Positions 23,301 through 33,500 of a stretch of 64,000 bases of DNA are shown here, in pieces. Origin of the DNA: Idiomarina piscisalsi (GTDB taxonomy: Bacteria > Pseudomonadota > Gammaproteobacteria > Enterobacterales > Alteromonadaceae); assembly GCF_002211765.1 (NCBI RefSeq), contig NZ_CP022133.1:930001-994000 (forward strand), read 5' to 3'. The translations under genes were made by a program, and so were the position numbers. The notes beneath the pieces are model-generated. The model ran no database searches and was not told the origin of the DNA. It was given only the letters and a program-made list of their open reading frames with translations. Every line of letters begins with the position of its first letter. The stretch's first letter is position 1.

Positions 23301-23858
23301 ACGCATTATGTGTCAAATACTTTGTCTAATGTGGGACCAACACCAAAAGACCAAAGTGTTGCTATTGCGGGGCTCGTAATAGATATTCGCGTGCTGACAA
23401 ACAAACGTGGCCAACGTTTTGCTATAGTAACGTTAGATGACAAGACGGCGCGCATGGATGTACGATTATTCAGCAATGAATACGAAAGTTATCAAGAATT
23501 GCTCGAAAAAGACCGAATTTTGTGGATAAAAGGTGAGGTCAGATTTGATAACTTTAGTAATAGCAATACAATGACCGCTAGAGAAGTGATGGCCATTGAG
23601 CAAGCGCGTGAGAGTTATTTACGCAGTTTGTCGATTACGCTGACTGAAGACGCACTTGAGAACGGTGTGGCAGGTAAGCTGGAAACAGTGCTGGCGCCTT
23701 ATGCGAAAGGAACCTGCCCAATAAAGCTTCGTTATAACTCGTCGTATGCGAAGGCAGAATTGTCAGTGGAAGCGAATTGGTATGTGACGCCATCGGATGA
23801 ATTAATAGACGAATTACAGAGCTTGCTGGGGAATCAGCAGGTTTCACTCGAATTTTAA
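20382..23858 (+). CDS. dnaE: DNA polymerase III alpha subunit
   Basis: DnaE is the replicative polymerase catalytic subunit. The 1158 residues match E. coli (1160). Order: N-terminal PHP domain with [13 protein letters not shown]; palm domain with PDFDVDF, Asp401 and Asp403 falling at the same numbers as in E. coli; and [36 protein letters not shown] follows, then tandem helix-hairpin-helix near [16 protein letters not shown] beta-clamp-binding motif QSDMF begins at residue 920, and an OB-fold contains [21 protein letters not shown]. It heads an apparent dnaE-accA-tilS run, with accA 15 bases downstream. Confidence 0.98.
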   Translation: MTAPNFIHLRIHSDFSMVDGLAKVGPICDAVADAGMPALAITDQMNFCGLVRYYGTAHKLGLKPIIGCDFWVQHSYPEGEIFRLTALAMDNDGYQQITQLMSKAYLRGHIADKPVIDKDWLKEHNQGIILLSGAREGDIGHALLRNDDKELDAALDFYQEYFPDRFYLELVRTGRPKEEDYLHKAVKLAGETQIPVVATNEVVFLKEENFDAHEIRVSIHDGYQLEDRRRPKKYSPQQYLKTAEEMAELFSDIPEALENTVEIAKRCNVTVRLGEYFLPKFPTGDMTTEDYLVKVSEEGLEERLEFLFPDEEERAAKRPEYDERLVEELNVINGMGFPGYFLIVMEFIQWSKDNGIPVGPGRGSGAGSLVAYALKITDLDPLEFDLLFERFLNPERVSMPDFDVDFCMDRRDEVIDHVADLYGREAVSQIITFGTMAAKAAIRDVGRVLGHPYGFVDRISKLVPGDPGMTLEKAFEIEPQLGELYDQDGEVKAIIDMARILEGVTRNAGKHAGGVVISPTTITDFSPLYCDDEGKNPVTQFDKNDVESAGLVKFDFLGLRTLTIIQWAVDMVNARKEKAGEELIDITAIDLTDPACFKLLKKAETTAVFQLESRGMKELIKKLLPDSFEDIIALVALFRPGPLQSGMVDNFIDRKHGREEISYPDVKYQHDSLQPILEPTYGVILYQEQVMQIAQVLAGYTLGGADLLRRAMGKKKPEEMAKQREIFREGAAKNNIDPELAMKIFDLVEKFAGYGFNKSHSAAYALVSYQTLWMKTHYPAEFMAAVMSADMDNTDKIVTLADECERMGLELLPPDVNKGAYKFTVDEQQRVVYGIGAIKGVGEAPIESIIQARNEGGPFKDLFDFCCRVNLKKMNKRVLERLIRAGAMDNLGPHRAALMATLEKAIRQAEQHLQAEQIGQSDMFGVLTTEPEAVEQEFVQVRQWPEAVWLEGERETLGLYLTGHPINRFRSELTHYVSNTLSNVGPTPKDQSVAIAGLVIDIRVLTNKRGQRFAIVTLDDKTARMDVRLFSNEYESYQELLEKDRILWIKGEVRFDNFSNSNTMTAREVMAIEQARESYLRSLSITLTEDALENGVAGKLETVLAPYAKGTCPIKLRYNSSYAKAELSVEANWYVTPSDELIDELQSLLGNQQVSLEF

Positions 23859-23873
23859 AGGAAATGACAGCGA

Positions 23874-24830
23874 ATGAGCCTTAATTTTCTGGATTTTGAA
23901 CAGCCAATAGCTGAGCTCGAAGCGCAGATCGAAGAATTAAAGTCAGTCGGTAAGCGCGGCGAACTTGACATTAATATTGAAGAAGAAGTTCAGCGTTTAA
24001 CAAAGAAGAGCCAGGAGCTCACAGAAAAAATCTTTTCTGATTTAGGCGCCTGGCAGGTTGCGCAGTTGGCTCGCCATCCATTACGACCGTATACACTCGA
24101 TTACATTCGGATGATTTTTACCGAGTTTGATGAGCTGGCGGGTGATAGAACGTTTGCGAATGACGAAGCTATTGTTGGCGGTATGGCACGCCTTGATGGC
24201 ACACCGGTGATGGTGATTGGCCAGCAGAAAGGACGCGAGACCAAAGAGAAAATTCGCCGTAACTTTGGTATGCCAAAACCAGAGGGCTACCGAAAAGCGC
24301 TGCGATTAATGGAAACCGCGGAACGTTTTAATTTACCTATTATTACATTCATCGACACCCCAGGAGCCTACCCGGGCATTGGTGCCGAAGAGCGCGGACA
24401 AAGTGAAGCCATTGCACGTAACTTAAAAGTTATGTCGCGACTGAATGTGCCCATTATCTGTACGGTAATTGGTGAGGGAGGCTCAGGTGGTGCATTAGCG
24501 ATTGGTGTTGGCGATAAAGTGAATATGTTGCAGTACAGCACTTACTCGGTTATTTCACCCGAAGGGTGTGCGTCTATTCTATGGAAGAGTGCCAGTAAAG
24601 CGCCATTAGCGGCAGAAGCCATGGGGGTTACCGCGCAGCGGAGTAAAGAGCTTGGCCTTATTGATGCCATTATTCCAGAGCCGTTGGGCGGGGCGCATCG
24701 CCACGCAGAGGAAATGGCGAGCCGTTTGAAGCAGCAGCTGCTGTCAGACGTGAAATCATTGGAAGGACTGAGTAAGTCTGAGCGTTTGGATCAGCGTTAC
24801 AAAAAACTGATGTCGTTTGGGTACTGCTAA
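23874..24830 (+). CDS. accA: Acetyl-CoA carboxylase carboxyltransferase subunit alpha
   Basis: AccA with AccD transfers the carboxyl group from carboxybiotin to acetyl-CoA, making malonyl-CoA for fatty acid synthesis. The 318 residues match the family. The N-terminal helix pair ([16 protein letters not shown]) is followed by the crotonase-fold core with [34 protein letters not shown] and [15 protein letters not shown]. Position directly after dnaE is conserved in gammaproteobacteria. accD is not in the window. Confidence 0.98.
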   Translation: MSLNFLDFEQPIAELEAQIEELKSVGKRGELDINIEEEVQRLTKKSQELTEKIFSDLGAWQVAQLARHPLRPYTLDYIRMIFTEFDELAGDRTFANDEAIVGGMARLDGTPVMVIGQQKGRETKEKIRRNFGMPKPEGYRKALRLMETAERFNLPIITFIDTPGAYPGIGAEERGQSEAIARNLKVMSRLNVPIICTVIGEGGSGGALAIGVGDKVNMLQYSTYSVISPEGCASILWKSASKAPLAAEAMGVTAQRSKELGLIDAIIPEPLGGAHRHAEEMASRLKQQLLSDVKSLEGLSKSERLDQRYKKLMSFGYC

Positions 24831-24835
24831 GCATA

Positions 24836-26170
24836 ATGTCCACTGATGCGCTTTATGAGCGCTTCCTAAAGGTTATTAACCGACTATCTCTGCGCCCGGG
24901 GCAGCAAATTGTTGCTGCCTTAGGTGGTGGAGCCGACTCACAAACCATCCTCGATTTATTGATGCGCTTTCGGCGCGACAACCCGCAGTACAATTACTTA
25001 GCTATTCATTTGGATCATAGCTTTCATCCAGACTCAGGCCGATGGTCAGACGTTATTCACGAAGCTGCAAAGGCTTATGGGGTTGATACCATTTTTGAGC
25101 TTCTTGAAGTTCCCATGAAAAGTCGAGTGAGCAAAGAAGCTATTGGTCGAGAGCTTCGCTATAAGCGTTTGGCAGAGCTGACCGAATCTAATGCGGTGTT
25201 GCTGCTAGGGCAACATAAGAATGATCAAATAGAAACCTTTTTGCTGCAATTAAAACGAGGTAGTGGTCCTAAGGGTTTAGCGTCCATGGCTGAGATTCAG
25301 CCATGGGAAGGGGAACGCACGATTTGTCGACCGTTATTGAGTACCAGTAAAAATGAAATCTTAGGGTACGCCGAGTCTAATCAGTTAACCTGGATTGAAG
25401 ACGACACCAACTACGACACGACAATTGAGCGTAACTTCTTAAGGCATGACGTTATTCCTACATTAGAAAAACGCTGGCCACACTTTGGTATGAGTGTCAT
25501 TCGTGCCGCCAGGCTGTGTGCCGAACAGCAGGATGTCATGAATGAGTTGCTTCTGGAAAAGTTACAGGTGGCTCAGCAAGAGAAGAGCTCTGATTGTTTT
25601 CCTCTAAATATACTCGAAGGCGCATCGGCGGCAATGCAACGTGCATTACTGCGCACCTGGCTTCAAACGCTCGGCAAAAGTTTGCCGAGTTATGAGCAAC
25701 TCGAGCAAATAAGGCGGCAAAGTTTGAACGTTCGTTCAGACAGTCAGCTGGAAATTAGCTGCCAAGGTTATTGGGTTCGGTATTTTCAGAACGCTCTATG
25801 GGTTGATGACGGTGCTCCGGAAGCTATTTTCGAAGTAGCCATTTCCAAGCCCTTGACAAATTTTGGCGAGTGGGGAAGTTTGCGGGTTCCTGAAAGCTTA
25901 TTGGCGGAGTCGGAACGACTTACCATCAGTTGCATCCATCCGAAAAGCAAACTTGGCAAGCCTGGGCGGAGCGGACGCAAGAAGTTAATAGACTGGCTGA
26001 AAGAAAGAGGTTTAGCGCCCTGGTTGAGGCAGCGGGTGCCAGTTTTACAATCTGGCGACAACTGTATCTGGACACCTGTCACAGGCTGGTTGCTCACAGA
26101 TCCCGAAAACCACAAACCGCCGACGTTAAAACCAAGCTGGGAAACGTCGCTACAATGGCTAAATGATTAG
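24836..26170 (+). CDS. tilS: tRNA(Ile)-lysidine synthase
   Basis: TilS converts C34 of the CAU-anticodon tRNA-Ile to lysidine so that it reads AUA. The 444 residues include the N-terminal PP-loop ATPase domain, the conserved GQHKNDQIETFLLQLKRGSG segment with WIEDDTNYD, a middle TilS domain, and the C-terminal substrate domain with KKLIDWLKERGLAPWLRQR. The PP-loop is unusual: family SGGxDS is here GGGADS at residues 30-35, so the first Ser is Gly. Everything else is well conserved, and the gene sits in the usual accA-tilS order. Confidence 0.94.
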   Translation: MSTDALYERFLKVINRLSLRPGQQIVAALGGGADSQTILDLLMRFRRDNPQYNYLAIHLDHSFHPDSGRWSDVIHEAAKAYGVDTIFELLEVPMKSRVSKEAIGRELRYKRLAELTESNAVLLLGQHKNDQIETFLLQLKRGSGPKGLASMAEIQPWEGERTICRPLLSTSKNEILGYAESNQLTWIEDDTNYDTTIERNFLRHDVIPTLEKRWPHFGMSVIRAARLCAEQQDVMNELLLEKLQVAQQEKSSDCFPLNILEGASAAMQRALLRTWLQTLGKSLPSYEQLEQIRRQSLNVRSDSQLEISCQGYWVRYFQNALWVDDGAPEAIFEVAISKPLTNFGEWGSLRVPESLLAESERLTISCIHPKSKLGKPGRSGRKKLIDWLKERGLAPWLRQRVPVLQSGDNCIWTPVTGWLLTDPENHKPPTLKPSWETSLQWLND

Positions 26171-27066
26171 TTCACCCTAGAGCGCAATGACTTTGCCTCG
26201 TACAAACGCTTATCCACTTCGTCAAGAACATCGTCTGCCGAGTGGAAGCTTTCCATCTGTATAGCACCTGAGCTAAAAGCAACATTTAAAGACATCAACT
26301 TTGAATCGCGACTAATGGCTTTCTTTATACGTTCAATAATTTCACTCACCTGGCTTTTGGGCGTATCTTCCAAAACCAAAACGAACTCATCGCCGCCGTA
26401 GCGAAAAACGCGATCGGTGTCCCTGAGTTGATGTTTAATAAGCTGAGCGAACTGCTGTAATACTTCATCACCCTGTTGATGACCAAAGTTATCATTCACC
26501 TGTTTAAAGTTATCCATGTCGATAAGCACAATACTCACATCTTTTTGAGGGTCGCGCTTAAGTTTGGCGGTGATGTGTGCCAGAGTTTCATCGAGCAGCG
26601 ATCGGTTGCCAACGCCGGTTAGGTGGTCTTTAACCGCCGCCTGACGAACTTTGGAATAAGCCATGGAGTTGCGCAACGGGAAAGTCAATTGTTTATGCAT
26701 TTGCTCAAGGCGAAGTTTTACAGCGTACGACGCCGGTTGCTTGAATTGGTAAAGCATCTGTCCAAGATATTGGTCGTCAGCGTAAAGCATAACCGCATAT
26801 TCAAAGTTACTTTCGTCGTATTGACCGCATAAGTTAATTACTTGATCATCGGAGACAAATTGCATCGCTTTGACAGGCATTCGCTCTAAAACGGCATGAC
26901 TGTAAATTGACAGCAAAGAGGTAATATCAAGCGTTGTCTGTAACTTCTCGCTCAACGACGTTGAATTTGTTCTAATGTCGTCAGTTGAGGTGAGTTGGCT
27001 GACCAACGCCTGAGTTTTGTTAATAGCAGAGTTTAAGCGATCTCTAATTACAGCTTTACCTAACAT
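26167..27066 (-). CDS. Diguanylate cyclase (GGDEF domain)
   Basis: GGDEF enzymes make cyclic di-GMP from two GTP. The C-terminal domain has DHLTGVGNRSLLDE, VLIDMDNFKQVNDNFGHQ and the catalytic YGGDEF. An intact RxxD inhibitory site (RDTD) sits five residues before it, so product inhibition is expected. The N-terminal half (about 130 residues) has no membrane helix and looks like a degenerate GAF/PAS-type sensor; its ligand is unknown. The frame extends to a TTG at 27111, but without a ribosome site; the ATG at 27066 is preferred with moderate confidence. It is convergent with tilS, overlapping by four bases. Confidence 0.9.
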   Translation of the reverse strand: MLGKAVIRDRLNSAINKTQALVSQLTSTDDIRTNSTSLSEKLQTTLDITSLLSIYSHAVLERMPVKAMQFVSDDQVINLCGQYDESNFEYAVMLYADDQYLGQMLYQFKQPASYAVKLRLEQMHKQLTFPLRNSMAYSKVRQAAVKDHLTGVGNRSLLDETLAHITAKLKRDPQKDVSIVLIDMDNFKQVNDNFGHQQGDEVLQQFAQLIKHQLRDTDRVFRYGGDEFVLVLEDTPKSQVSEIIERIKKAISRDSKLMSLNVAFSSGAIQMESFHSADDVLDEVDKRLYEAKSLRSRVN

Positions 27067-27225
27067 GTGCTCTTTGACTCCAGTGAATTTTGTCTGAATA
27101 TCGTTAAGCAAAATTCAAGCCAATATTAAAAATTACAATCAAAACAACTGGTTATAAAGTCAGTTTTTCTGAAACAAAACAGTGTTAATATTTTGACAGC
27201 AATATTTAAAACAAAGAGGGACTGA

Positions 27226-28290
27226 ATGAACGGCACGTTTTCCAGCTTATTGATGTTACTGGCGGTAGCGGTAGTGCTTGTATGGCTCTTCCGAAGAGTA
27301 AAACTACCCGCAATACTGGCGTATCTGGTGGCTGGAATTATAGCCGGGCCGGAAATCATGGGTTGGATTAAGGATCCTGACGATTACCACTTGGTTGCAG
27401 AGTTGGGTATTGTTTTCCTGCTGTTCTCTCTTGGTTTGGAATTTTCCTTGCCCAAAATGATGGCAATGCGTCGTTGGGTATTTGGTTTAGGTGCAGCCCA
27501 AGTCATTGGCTCGTTACTGGTGTTTATGCTCATCGGATTTCTGTGGCTTGGTGAGTGGGCGGCGTCACTCGCGATTGCCGGGGCGCTGGCGTTGTCATCG
27601 ACTGCCGTGGTTATTAAACAGCTCAAAGAAAGTGCACAAACTGCAACTCGACGAGGGCAAATGACGGTAGCCATTTTGCTGTTCCAGGACATTGCGGTTG
27701 TTCCGTTACTAATTATTATTCCGTTGCTGGCGTCAGATTCCGGCAGTATTGGATACACCTTATTGCTTGCGCTGGCAAAAGGCACAGCGGTTATTGCTGT
27801 ATTGATGGCTGTGGGTAAATGGGTACTACCGTACTTATTTAAAGAAATAGCCAAGCAAAGAACCGACGAGCTGTTTGTACTGGCAACGTTGCTGGTTGCA
27901 TTGGTTGCCGGTGGTATGACGCATTTATTTGGCTTGTCGATGGCTCTGGGCGCGTTTTTGGCCGGTATGATGTTGGGCGAGAGCCAGTATAAGCATCAGT
28001 TAGAGGCTGATATTAGGCCGTTCCGTGACATTCTAATGGGGTTGTTTTTCACGACCATAGGCATGCAGTTACAGTTGGATGGCTTTGTAAACAACCTGCA
28101 CTGGATCTTACTGGCCGTTTTGATCATGTCCATTGTTAAAATTGCCATTATCAGTTCTGTTGCCAGGCTGATGGGGGAGCGAGATACCGACTCCTGGGGA
28201 GTGCAATATCGCTGTTTCAAATGGGCGAGTTTGGCTTTGTTATTGTGGCTTTGGCCAATAATCACAACCTCTTGTCGCCGGAAATTGTGA
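27226..28290 (+). CDS. CPA2 antiporter, N-terminal fragment (membrane domain)
   Basis: Residues 1 to about 323 are genuine: SLLMLLAVAVVLVWLFRRV, GIIAGPEIMGW, LGIVFLLFSLGLEFSLPKM and ALSSTAVVIKQL are all typical of the Na+/H+ exchanger domain. The start has GAGGG eight bases upstream. The last roughly 30 residues, ending in TSCRRKL, are out of frame and do not belong to the family. Confidence 0.75.
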   Translation: MNGTFSSLLMLLAVAVVLVWLFRRVKLPAILAYLVAGIIAGPEIMGWIKDPDDYHLVAELGIVFLLFSLGLEFSLPKMMAMRRWVFGLGAAQVIGSLLVFMLIGFLWLGEWAASLAIAGALALSSTAVVIKQLKESAQTATRRGQMTVAILLFQDIAVVPLLIIIPLLASDSGSIGYTLLLALAKGTAVIAVLMAVGKWVLPYLFKEIAKQRTDELFVLATLLVALVAGGMTHLFGLSMALGAFLAGMMLGESQYKHQLEADIRPFRDILMGLFFTTIGMQLQLDGFVNNLHWILLAVLIMSIVKIAIISSVARLMGERDTDSWGVQYRCFKWASLALLLWLWPIITTSCRRKL

Positions 28291-29192
28291 CCAGCATGAT
28301 AGGTATTGGTGTGTTTAGTATGGCGATAACGCCAATCATTATTCACCGCCTGAAGCCTTTAGTCGATGCAATTATTCGCACACCTGACCCTATTGAGCAA
28401 ATAGAAAGTCAGCGCATACCAAAAGGGGACGGACTGGAAAATCAGGTACTTATTTGTGGCTTTGGGCGCACTGGGCAGACGATTAGTCGCTTCCTGGACG
28501 CTGAGGGGATTACGCACATTGCGGTTGATAACGATCCGTTGCGTGTTCAGGAAGCAGTGGCTGGCGGAGCGCGCGTTTATTTTGGTGACAGTGCTCGTAA
28601 AGACATATTACGGGCGGTTGGCGCTGAGAAAGTTGACTTGGTTATTATCAGTTTTGCGGATGATCTTCGCGCAATTGAGGTCCTAAAAGAGCTGCGCTTA
28701 CTTAACCCGAACGCCTATGTCATTGTGCGCAGTCGGGACGATCAAAACCTAAGCGCTTTGCAAAATTCCGGAGCTTCTCAGGTTGTGCCGGACACACTCG
28801 AAGCCAGTCTAATGCTTATTTCTCATGTATTAAGCCACAGCGGCATCCCGATTCGCCGTATTTTGGCGCGTCTGGACAAAGAGCGTCGTAATCATTACGG
28901 GGAAATGCACGGGTTTTTCCAGGGGTCAGAAACCGATATGGGGCCTGAAATGGTGGATAAACTGGAGTTCTTGCGCGCGGTAACGTTACCGGAGGGCGCT
29001 TGGGCGAACGGCAAAACAGTCGCGTCTCTAAATTGGGAGGAGCATAATGTTCAGCTTAAAGCGATACGCCGGGACGATGAAGAGTATCCTAACCCGGACG
29101 ATGCCACCGAATTTGAATCTCAAGACGTGGTTCTGTTAGTCGGAAAACCGCGCTATGTAGAGGCGGCTGAGCGTTGGTTATTGGAGGGATAA
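28221..29192 (+). CDS. CPA2 antiporter, C-terminal fragment (last helices plus TrkA-N/TrkA-C)
   Basis: The ATG here is an internal Met of LFQMGEFGF, not a true start, and no ribosome site precedes it. The final membrane helices are followed by the RCK fold with QVLICGFGRTGQTISRFL, the second strand ending in DNDP, and VYFGDSARKDILRAVG. A C-terminal TrkA-C domain starts near LRAVTLPEGAW. Confidence 0.75.
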   Translation: MGEFGFVIVALANNHNLLSPEIVTSMIGIGVFSMAITPIIIHRLKPLVDAIIRTPDPIEQIESQRIPKGDGLENQVLICGFGRTGQTISRFLDAEGITHIAVDNDPLRVQEAVAGGARVYFGDSARKDILRAVGAEKVDLVIISFADDLRAIEVLKELRLLNPNAYVIVRSRDDQNLSALQNSGASQVVPDTLEASLMLISHVLSHSGIPIRRILARLDKERRNHYGEMHGFFQGSETDMGPEMVDKLEFLRAVTLPEGAWANGKTVASLNWEEHNVQLKAIRRDDEEYPNPDDATEFESQDVVLLVGKPRYVEAAERWLLEG

Positions 29193-29332
29193 TTTAGTTT
29201 TGTAATAGTCCGTTACAACTTATTAGGGAAAAATCACAGTTCGCAACAGTTAAGGTCTAACAATTTACATTTGTTAGGTTGATAATAACACTATCAGAAA
29301 TTTTAAAATTAACTAAAGCTGAGCGAACTGTG

Positions 29333-30553
29333 ATGAAACTAAAAAAACGTGCTTTTATACCACCTCTCATTATTCTTTTGGCAATCTTGCTTGCTGTGTT
29401 AGCGAGCATGGCTGCTAAACCACCAGAAAAGAAACAGCAGCAAAAGCCTGCTGTCATGGTAGAAGTTAAAGAAATGGAAGCCCGCGATATGACCTTCCTG
29501 GTCGATTCGCAAGGCTCAGCAACGCCCAAATACTCAACCACACTGTTGGCAGAAGTCAGCGGACAAATAGTCGATGTCGCAGACAAATACAACGCTGGTG
29601 GCTTTTTTAAAAAAGGCGAGATGCTTTTACAAATTGACCCTTCTGACTATGAGGTGGCGGTTCAGCAGGCTCGAGCGCAGTTGTTGCAAGCTCAGGCCGC
29701 GTTGGAAGAAGAGAAAGCCCGGGCACGAGTCGCTGAAGAAGAGTGGTCACAGTTTACTGAAGGCGAAGCGCCGGCACTGGGCTTACGCAAGCCCCAGTTA
29801 GCTAGCGCGTTAGCCGCTTTAGAATCGGCAGAAGCCAACCTAGCTATGGCGGAGCGTAATTTAGAGCGAACCACTATAAAAGCGCCTTATGACAGTGTCA
29901 TGAGAAGCAAGCAGGCTGACTTGGGTCAGTTTGTTGGAGCGGGGGCGCAAATTGCTACATTGTTCGGCACTGAAGTGGCAGAAATTCGTTTGCCGCTTAG
30001 TGACCTGGATGTTACTTACCTTAATCTGCCGGAAGAGTCTCAAACTGAACCTAGAGTGTTACTGGAGTCACAGGTGTCTGGTGTCGATGCGCAATGGCTA
30101 GGAAAGCTGGTCAGAACAGAAGGTGTGCTGGATGAAGCAAGCCGAGTTATTTACGGCGTAGTTCAAGTAGAAGACCCTTATAACCTTAAAGGACAAACAC
30201 ACGAAGAGCCGTTGCGTTTTGGTCGTTTTGTGCAGGCGCAGATAGAAGGCCAGCAAGTCAGTGGGGTTATGGAAGTCCCAACTTATGCAATAAACCCCGA
30301 CGGCACTGTTTGGACTGTTGCCGATGGACGCAAGCTTCAGAAGAAAGAGATTGAAGTCATTCGGACTCAGGCAAATACCAGTATTGTTAGCGATGGCTTG
30401 GAAGAGGGTGACCTGGTCGTACTCACTCAGCTGAAAAATGCTTTGAATGGCATGAAAATTCGTTTGGAAGGCGACCCGTTGCCAGAGCAAATGGAAACGT
30501 CTGCAAACAATGAAGAAACAGTTGCTGCAAACGATAACGAACAGGGTGAGTAA
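29333..30553 (+). CDS. RND efflux periplasmic adaptor (membrane fusion protein)
   Basis: Adaptors of this type link an RND pump to an outer-membrane channel. A single N-terminal membrane anchor (AFIPPLIILLAILLAVLASM) has no lipobox. The beta-barrel/lipoyl half-motifs VSGQIVDVADKYNAGGFFKKGE and TIKAPYDSVMRSKQADLGQFV flank a helical hairpin (about 95-170) rich in Ala/Gln/Glu. The frame opens at a TTG at 29279, but the ATG at 29333 starts directly before the anchor, giving 406 residues. The permease gene follows after five bases. The outer-membrane channel gene is not here. Confidence 0.9.
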   Translation: MKLKKRAFIPPLIILLAILLAVLASMAAKPPEKKQQQKPAVMVEVKEMEARDMTFLVDSQGSATPKYSTTLLAEVSGQIVDVADKYNAGGFFKKGEMLLQIDPSDYEVAVQQARAQLLQAQAALEEEKARARVAEEEWSQFTEGEAPALGLRKPQLASALAALESAEANLAMAERNLERTTIKAPYDSVMRSKQADLGQFVGAGAQIATLFGTEVAEIRLPLSDLDVTYLNLPEESQTEPRVLLESQVSGVDAQWLGKLVRTEGVLDEASRVIYGVVQVEDPYNLKGQTHEEPLRFGRFVQAQIEGQQVSGVMEVPTYAINPDGTVWTVADGRKLQKKEIEVIRTQANTSIVSDGLEEGDLVVLTQLKNALNGMKIRLEGDPLPEQMETSANNEETVAANDNEQGE

Positions 30554-30558
30554 GCGTC

Positions 30559-33500
30559 ATGGAAAACGAAAAGCAAAAAGGTATTATCGCTTGGTTCGCG
30601 AATAATCCAGTCGCTGCGAACCTATTAATGATAGTCATTCTGGTTGCCGGAGCGCTGTCGGTATTCACGGTTCGCAAGCAGATGTTTCCTGAAATTGAGC
30701 TCAATATTATCAGTATTCAAGTGCCGTTCCCTGGTGCTGCACCACAGGAAGTGGAACAAGGCGTCATTATGCTCATTGAGGACGCTATTGAAGACGTTGA
30801 CGGCATTGAAGAGATGACATCTCGGTCGCGTGAAGGTATTGGTAGCGTTACTCTGGAAGTTGAGCCGGACTATGACGTTCAGGTCGTCATGGATGAAGTT
30901 AAAATGCTCGTCGATGCGATTCCTAACTTCCCTCAGCAAATTGAAAAGCCGAATATTTACCGAGTCCGACCTAACCGCGACGTTATTTGGATGACGGTAT
31001 TTGGTGACGCTAATGAGCGCACTCGTAAAGAGTTGGCGAAGAGTATTCGAGATGAACTTAAAAGCGTTGGTGGCATAACCAAAGTGGAAGTGGTCGGTGC
31101 GCGAGATTACGAAATTGCGATTGAAATTTCGCAGCAGGATCTCGAGCGTTACGGCTTAACTTTCCAGCAAATTGTTAACGCGGTTCGAGGTACGTCGATA
31201 GATGTTGCCGGTGGTTCTATAAAGACACCCAATGGCGATATTCTTTTGCGTGCTAATAACCAAGCGTACTATGGCAGCGAATTTGAGAAAATTGTTCTCA
31301 TTAGTCGCCCTGACGGTACTCGTTTAACCTTGGGTGACATTGCAACAGTGGAAGACGGTTTTGTCGAAACCGAAGCGTTCACGCGTTTTGATGGTAAGCC
31401 AGCCACATTTATTCGAGTTAACTCGGTGGGTGATCAAAACGACCTGAAAATAGCTGAGTACGTAAGAAACTACGTCGATCGCAAGCAACAGGAACTGCCT
31501 GATGAAATTCAGTTAGCTGCCTGGGGGGATTCTTCTTATTACCTGCAGGGTCGGCTGGACCTCATGTTAAACAACATGTGGATTGGTGGCTTGCTAGTAT
31601 TCCTAATGCTGTCGCTATTCTTGCAGTTGCGTTTGGCGTTCTGGGTCATGATTGGTATTCCTGTGTGCTTTCTGGGAACCATCGCGTTACTGCCGCTGCC
31701 GATGGTTGATGTGTCTATCAACATGATTTCCTTATTTGGCTTCATATTGGTTCTCGGGATAGTGGTCGATGACGCTATTGTTATAGGTGAAAGTGCCTAT
31801 ACCGAAATTGAAGAGAAGGGTAAGAGTGTCGATAACGTTGTTGCTGGCGCCAAGCGTGTCGCTATTCCTGCAACTTTCGGCGTGTTGACCACAATGGTGG
31901 CATTTATACCAATGTTGATGGTAGAAGGCGGGATGGGCGCTATATGGCAGTCCATTGCGTTCGTGGTGATTATTGCGCTGGCCTTCTCGTTGATTGAGTC
32001 AAAATGGATTTTGCCGGCTCACATTGCGCAAATGAAGTATTCGAAAGATGGCAGCGAAAACCCAAATGCATTTCAGCGTTTTCGTAATAAGTTCGCCGAT
32101 GCTATTCAGCGCTTTGTTTATAAATACTACCGTCCGTTTTTGAAGAAATGCCTGCATTATCGCTATGCCACGCTGGCTGCGTTTTTCGGCATGATGATTT
32201 TGATGATAGGTTTGATGAGTGGCGGTATTGTGCGCTGGGTCTTTTTCCCTGATATCCCAAGTGATTTTATTCAGGCTAATGTTGAAATGCAGCCGGGCAC
32301 CTCGGAAGAGCGCACCATTGAAGTATTAGAGAGTGTGTCTAAAGGCTTAGCTCAGGTTGATGAAAGGGCTGAAGCTAATGAAGGCGGCAAGGTCGTGCGC
32401 CATACAAACATCTGGATGAATGGAACCGAAGCCGGTACTGTTTTCGCAGAGCTGAAAAAAGGCGAAGACCGAAATATTGATGGTTATGAAATCGTTAATC
32501 AGTGGCGCGAGTCTGTCCCTGAGTTAGCTGGCGTGCGTACCATTAATTTCCAAGGTGGTATTGGCGGCGGTGGCGGTTTCGACATCGAGTTCCAGTTAGT
32601 CGGAGATAACCTTGATGAACTCAAAGCTGCAGCTGAACGATTGAAAGCGGTTCTGGGTGAGTACGATGGTGTATTTGATATTGAAGATACCTTTGGTGAC
32701 GGAAAAGACGAAGTATTGGTAACAACCAAGCCGTTAGCCGAAGCAATGGGTATTAACCTAGCGGAATTGGCGACTCAGGTGCGTTATGCGTTTTATGGCG
32801 CTGAGGCTCAGCGTATACAACGTGGTGACGAAGAAGTGAAAGTCATGGTTCGTTACCCTGAAGAGCAACGCCAATCGGTTGGTAACTTGCAGGACATGAA
32901 GTTGCGTATGGCAGACGGTTCAGAAATTCCGTTTACTGAGTTGGCGGATATTGAATTTGCTGAGGGCTATTCGACCATTACTCGTATTGATCGCGAGCGT
33001 TCTGTGAATGTGCGAGCTCGAGTTAATAAGGATCGTGTTGAGCCCTTCCGTGTAGTAAATGAAGTGAGAGAGCAGAAATTACCTAACATTCTGGACCAAT
33101 ATCCGAGCGTTGGCTTTAAGCTTCAAGGCGCTACACAGGACGAAGCTGAAGCGACAGACTCTTTAGCCTTAGGTGGTTTGCTGGCAATGCTGGCCGTGTA
33201 TGCATTAATGGCGATTCCGCTGAAGTCTTATAGTCAGCCGCTTATCATAATGTCGGTTATTCCTTTTGGTATTATCGGTGCGGTTATAGGGCATTGGATA
33301 TTGGGTATGCCGGTCAGTATTTTGAGTCTGTTTGGTATCATCGCGCTGTCTGGCGTTGTGGTTAACGACAGCCTGGTGATGGTCGATTACGTCAACAAAG
33401 CGAAAGAAGCCGGTACCGACCTGCGTCATGCGGTACTGGACGCAGGTTGCCGACGCTTCCGTGCTATAACCTTGACGTCATTGACGACCTTCTTCGGTTT

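Larger units (their letters stand above)
27226..29192 (+). pseudogene. CPA2 monovalent cation:proton antiporter (KefB/YbaL type), split by a one-base deletion
   Basis: The two overlapping frames together encode one CPA2 antiporter of about 655 residues: a membrane domain, then a TrkA-N (RCK) NAD-binding domain and a TrkA-C domain. The reading frame breaks near 28195-28200, where TGGGGAGTG in frame 1 continues sensibly only one base back (GGG AGT GCA, leading into ISLFQMGEFGFVIVAL). One base is missing, most simply a G from a G run. No slippery heptamer for programmed frameshifting is visible. It is either a real inactivating mutation or a sequencing error. Confidence 0.8.

Noticed and set aside
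28192..28203. Programmed -1 frameshift in the CPA2 antiporter
   Set aside because: No XXXYYYZ slippery heptamer and no obvious downstream pseudoknot; a lost base explains the break.
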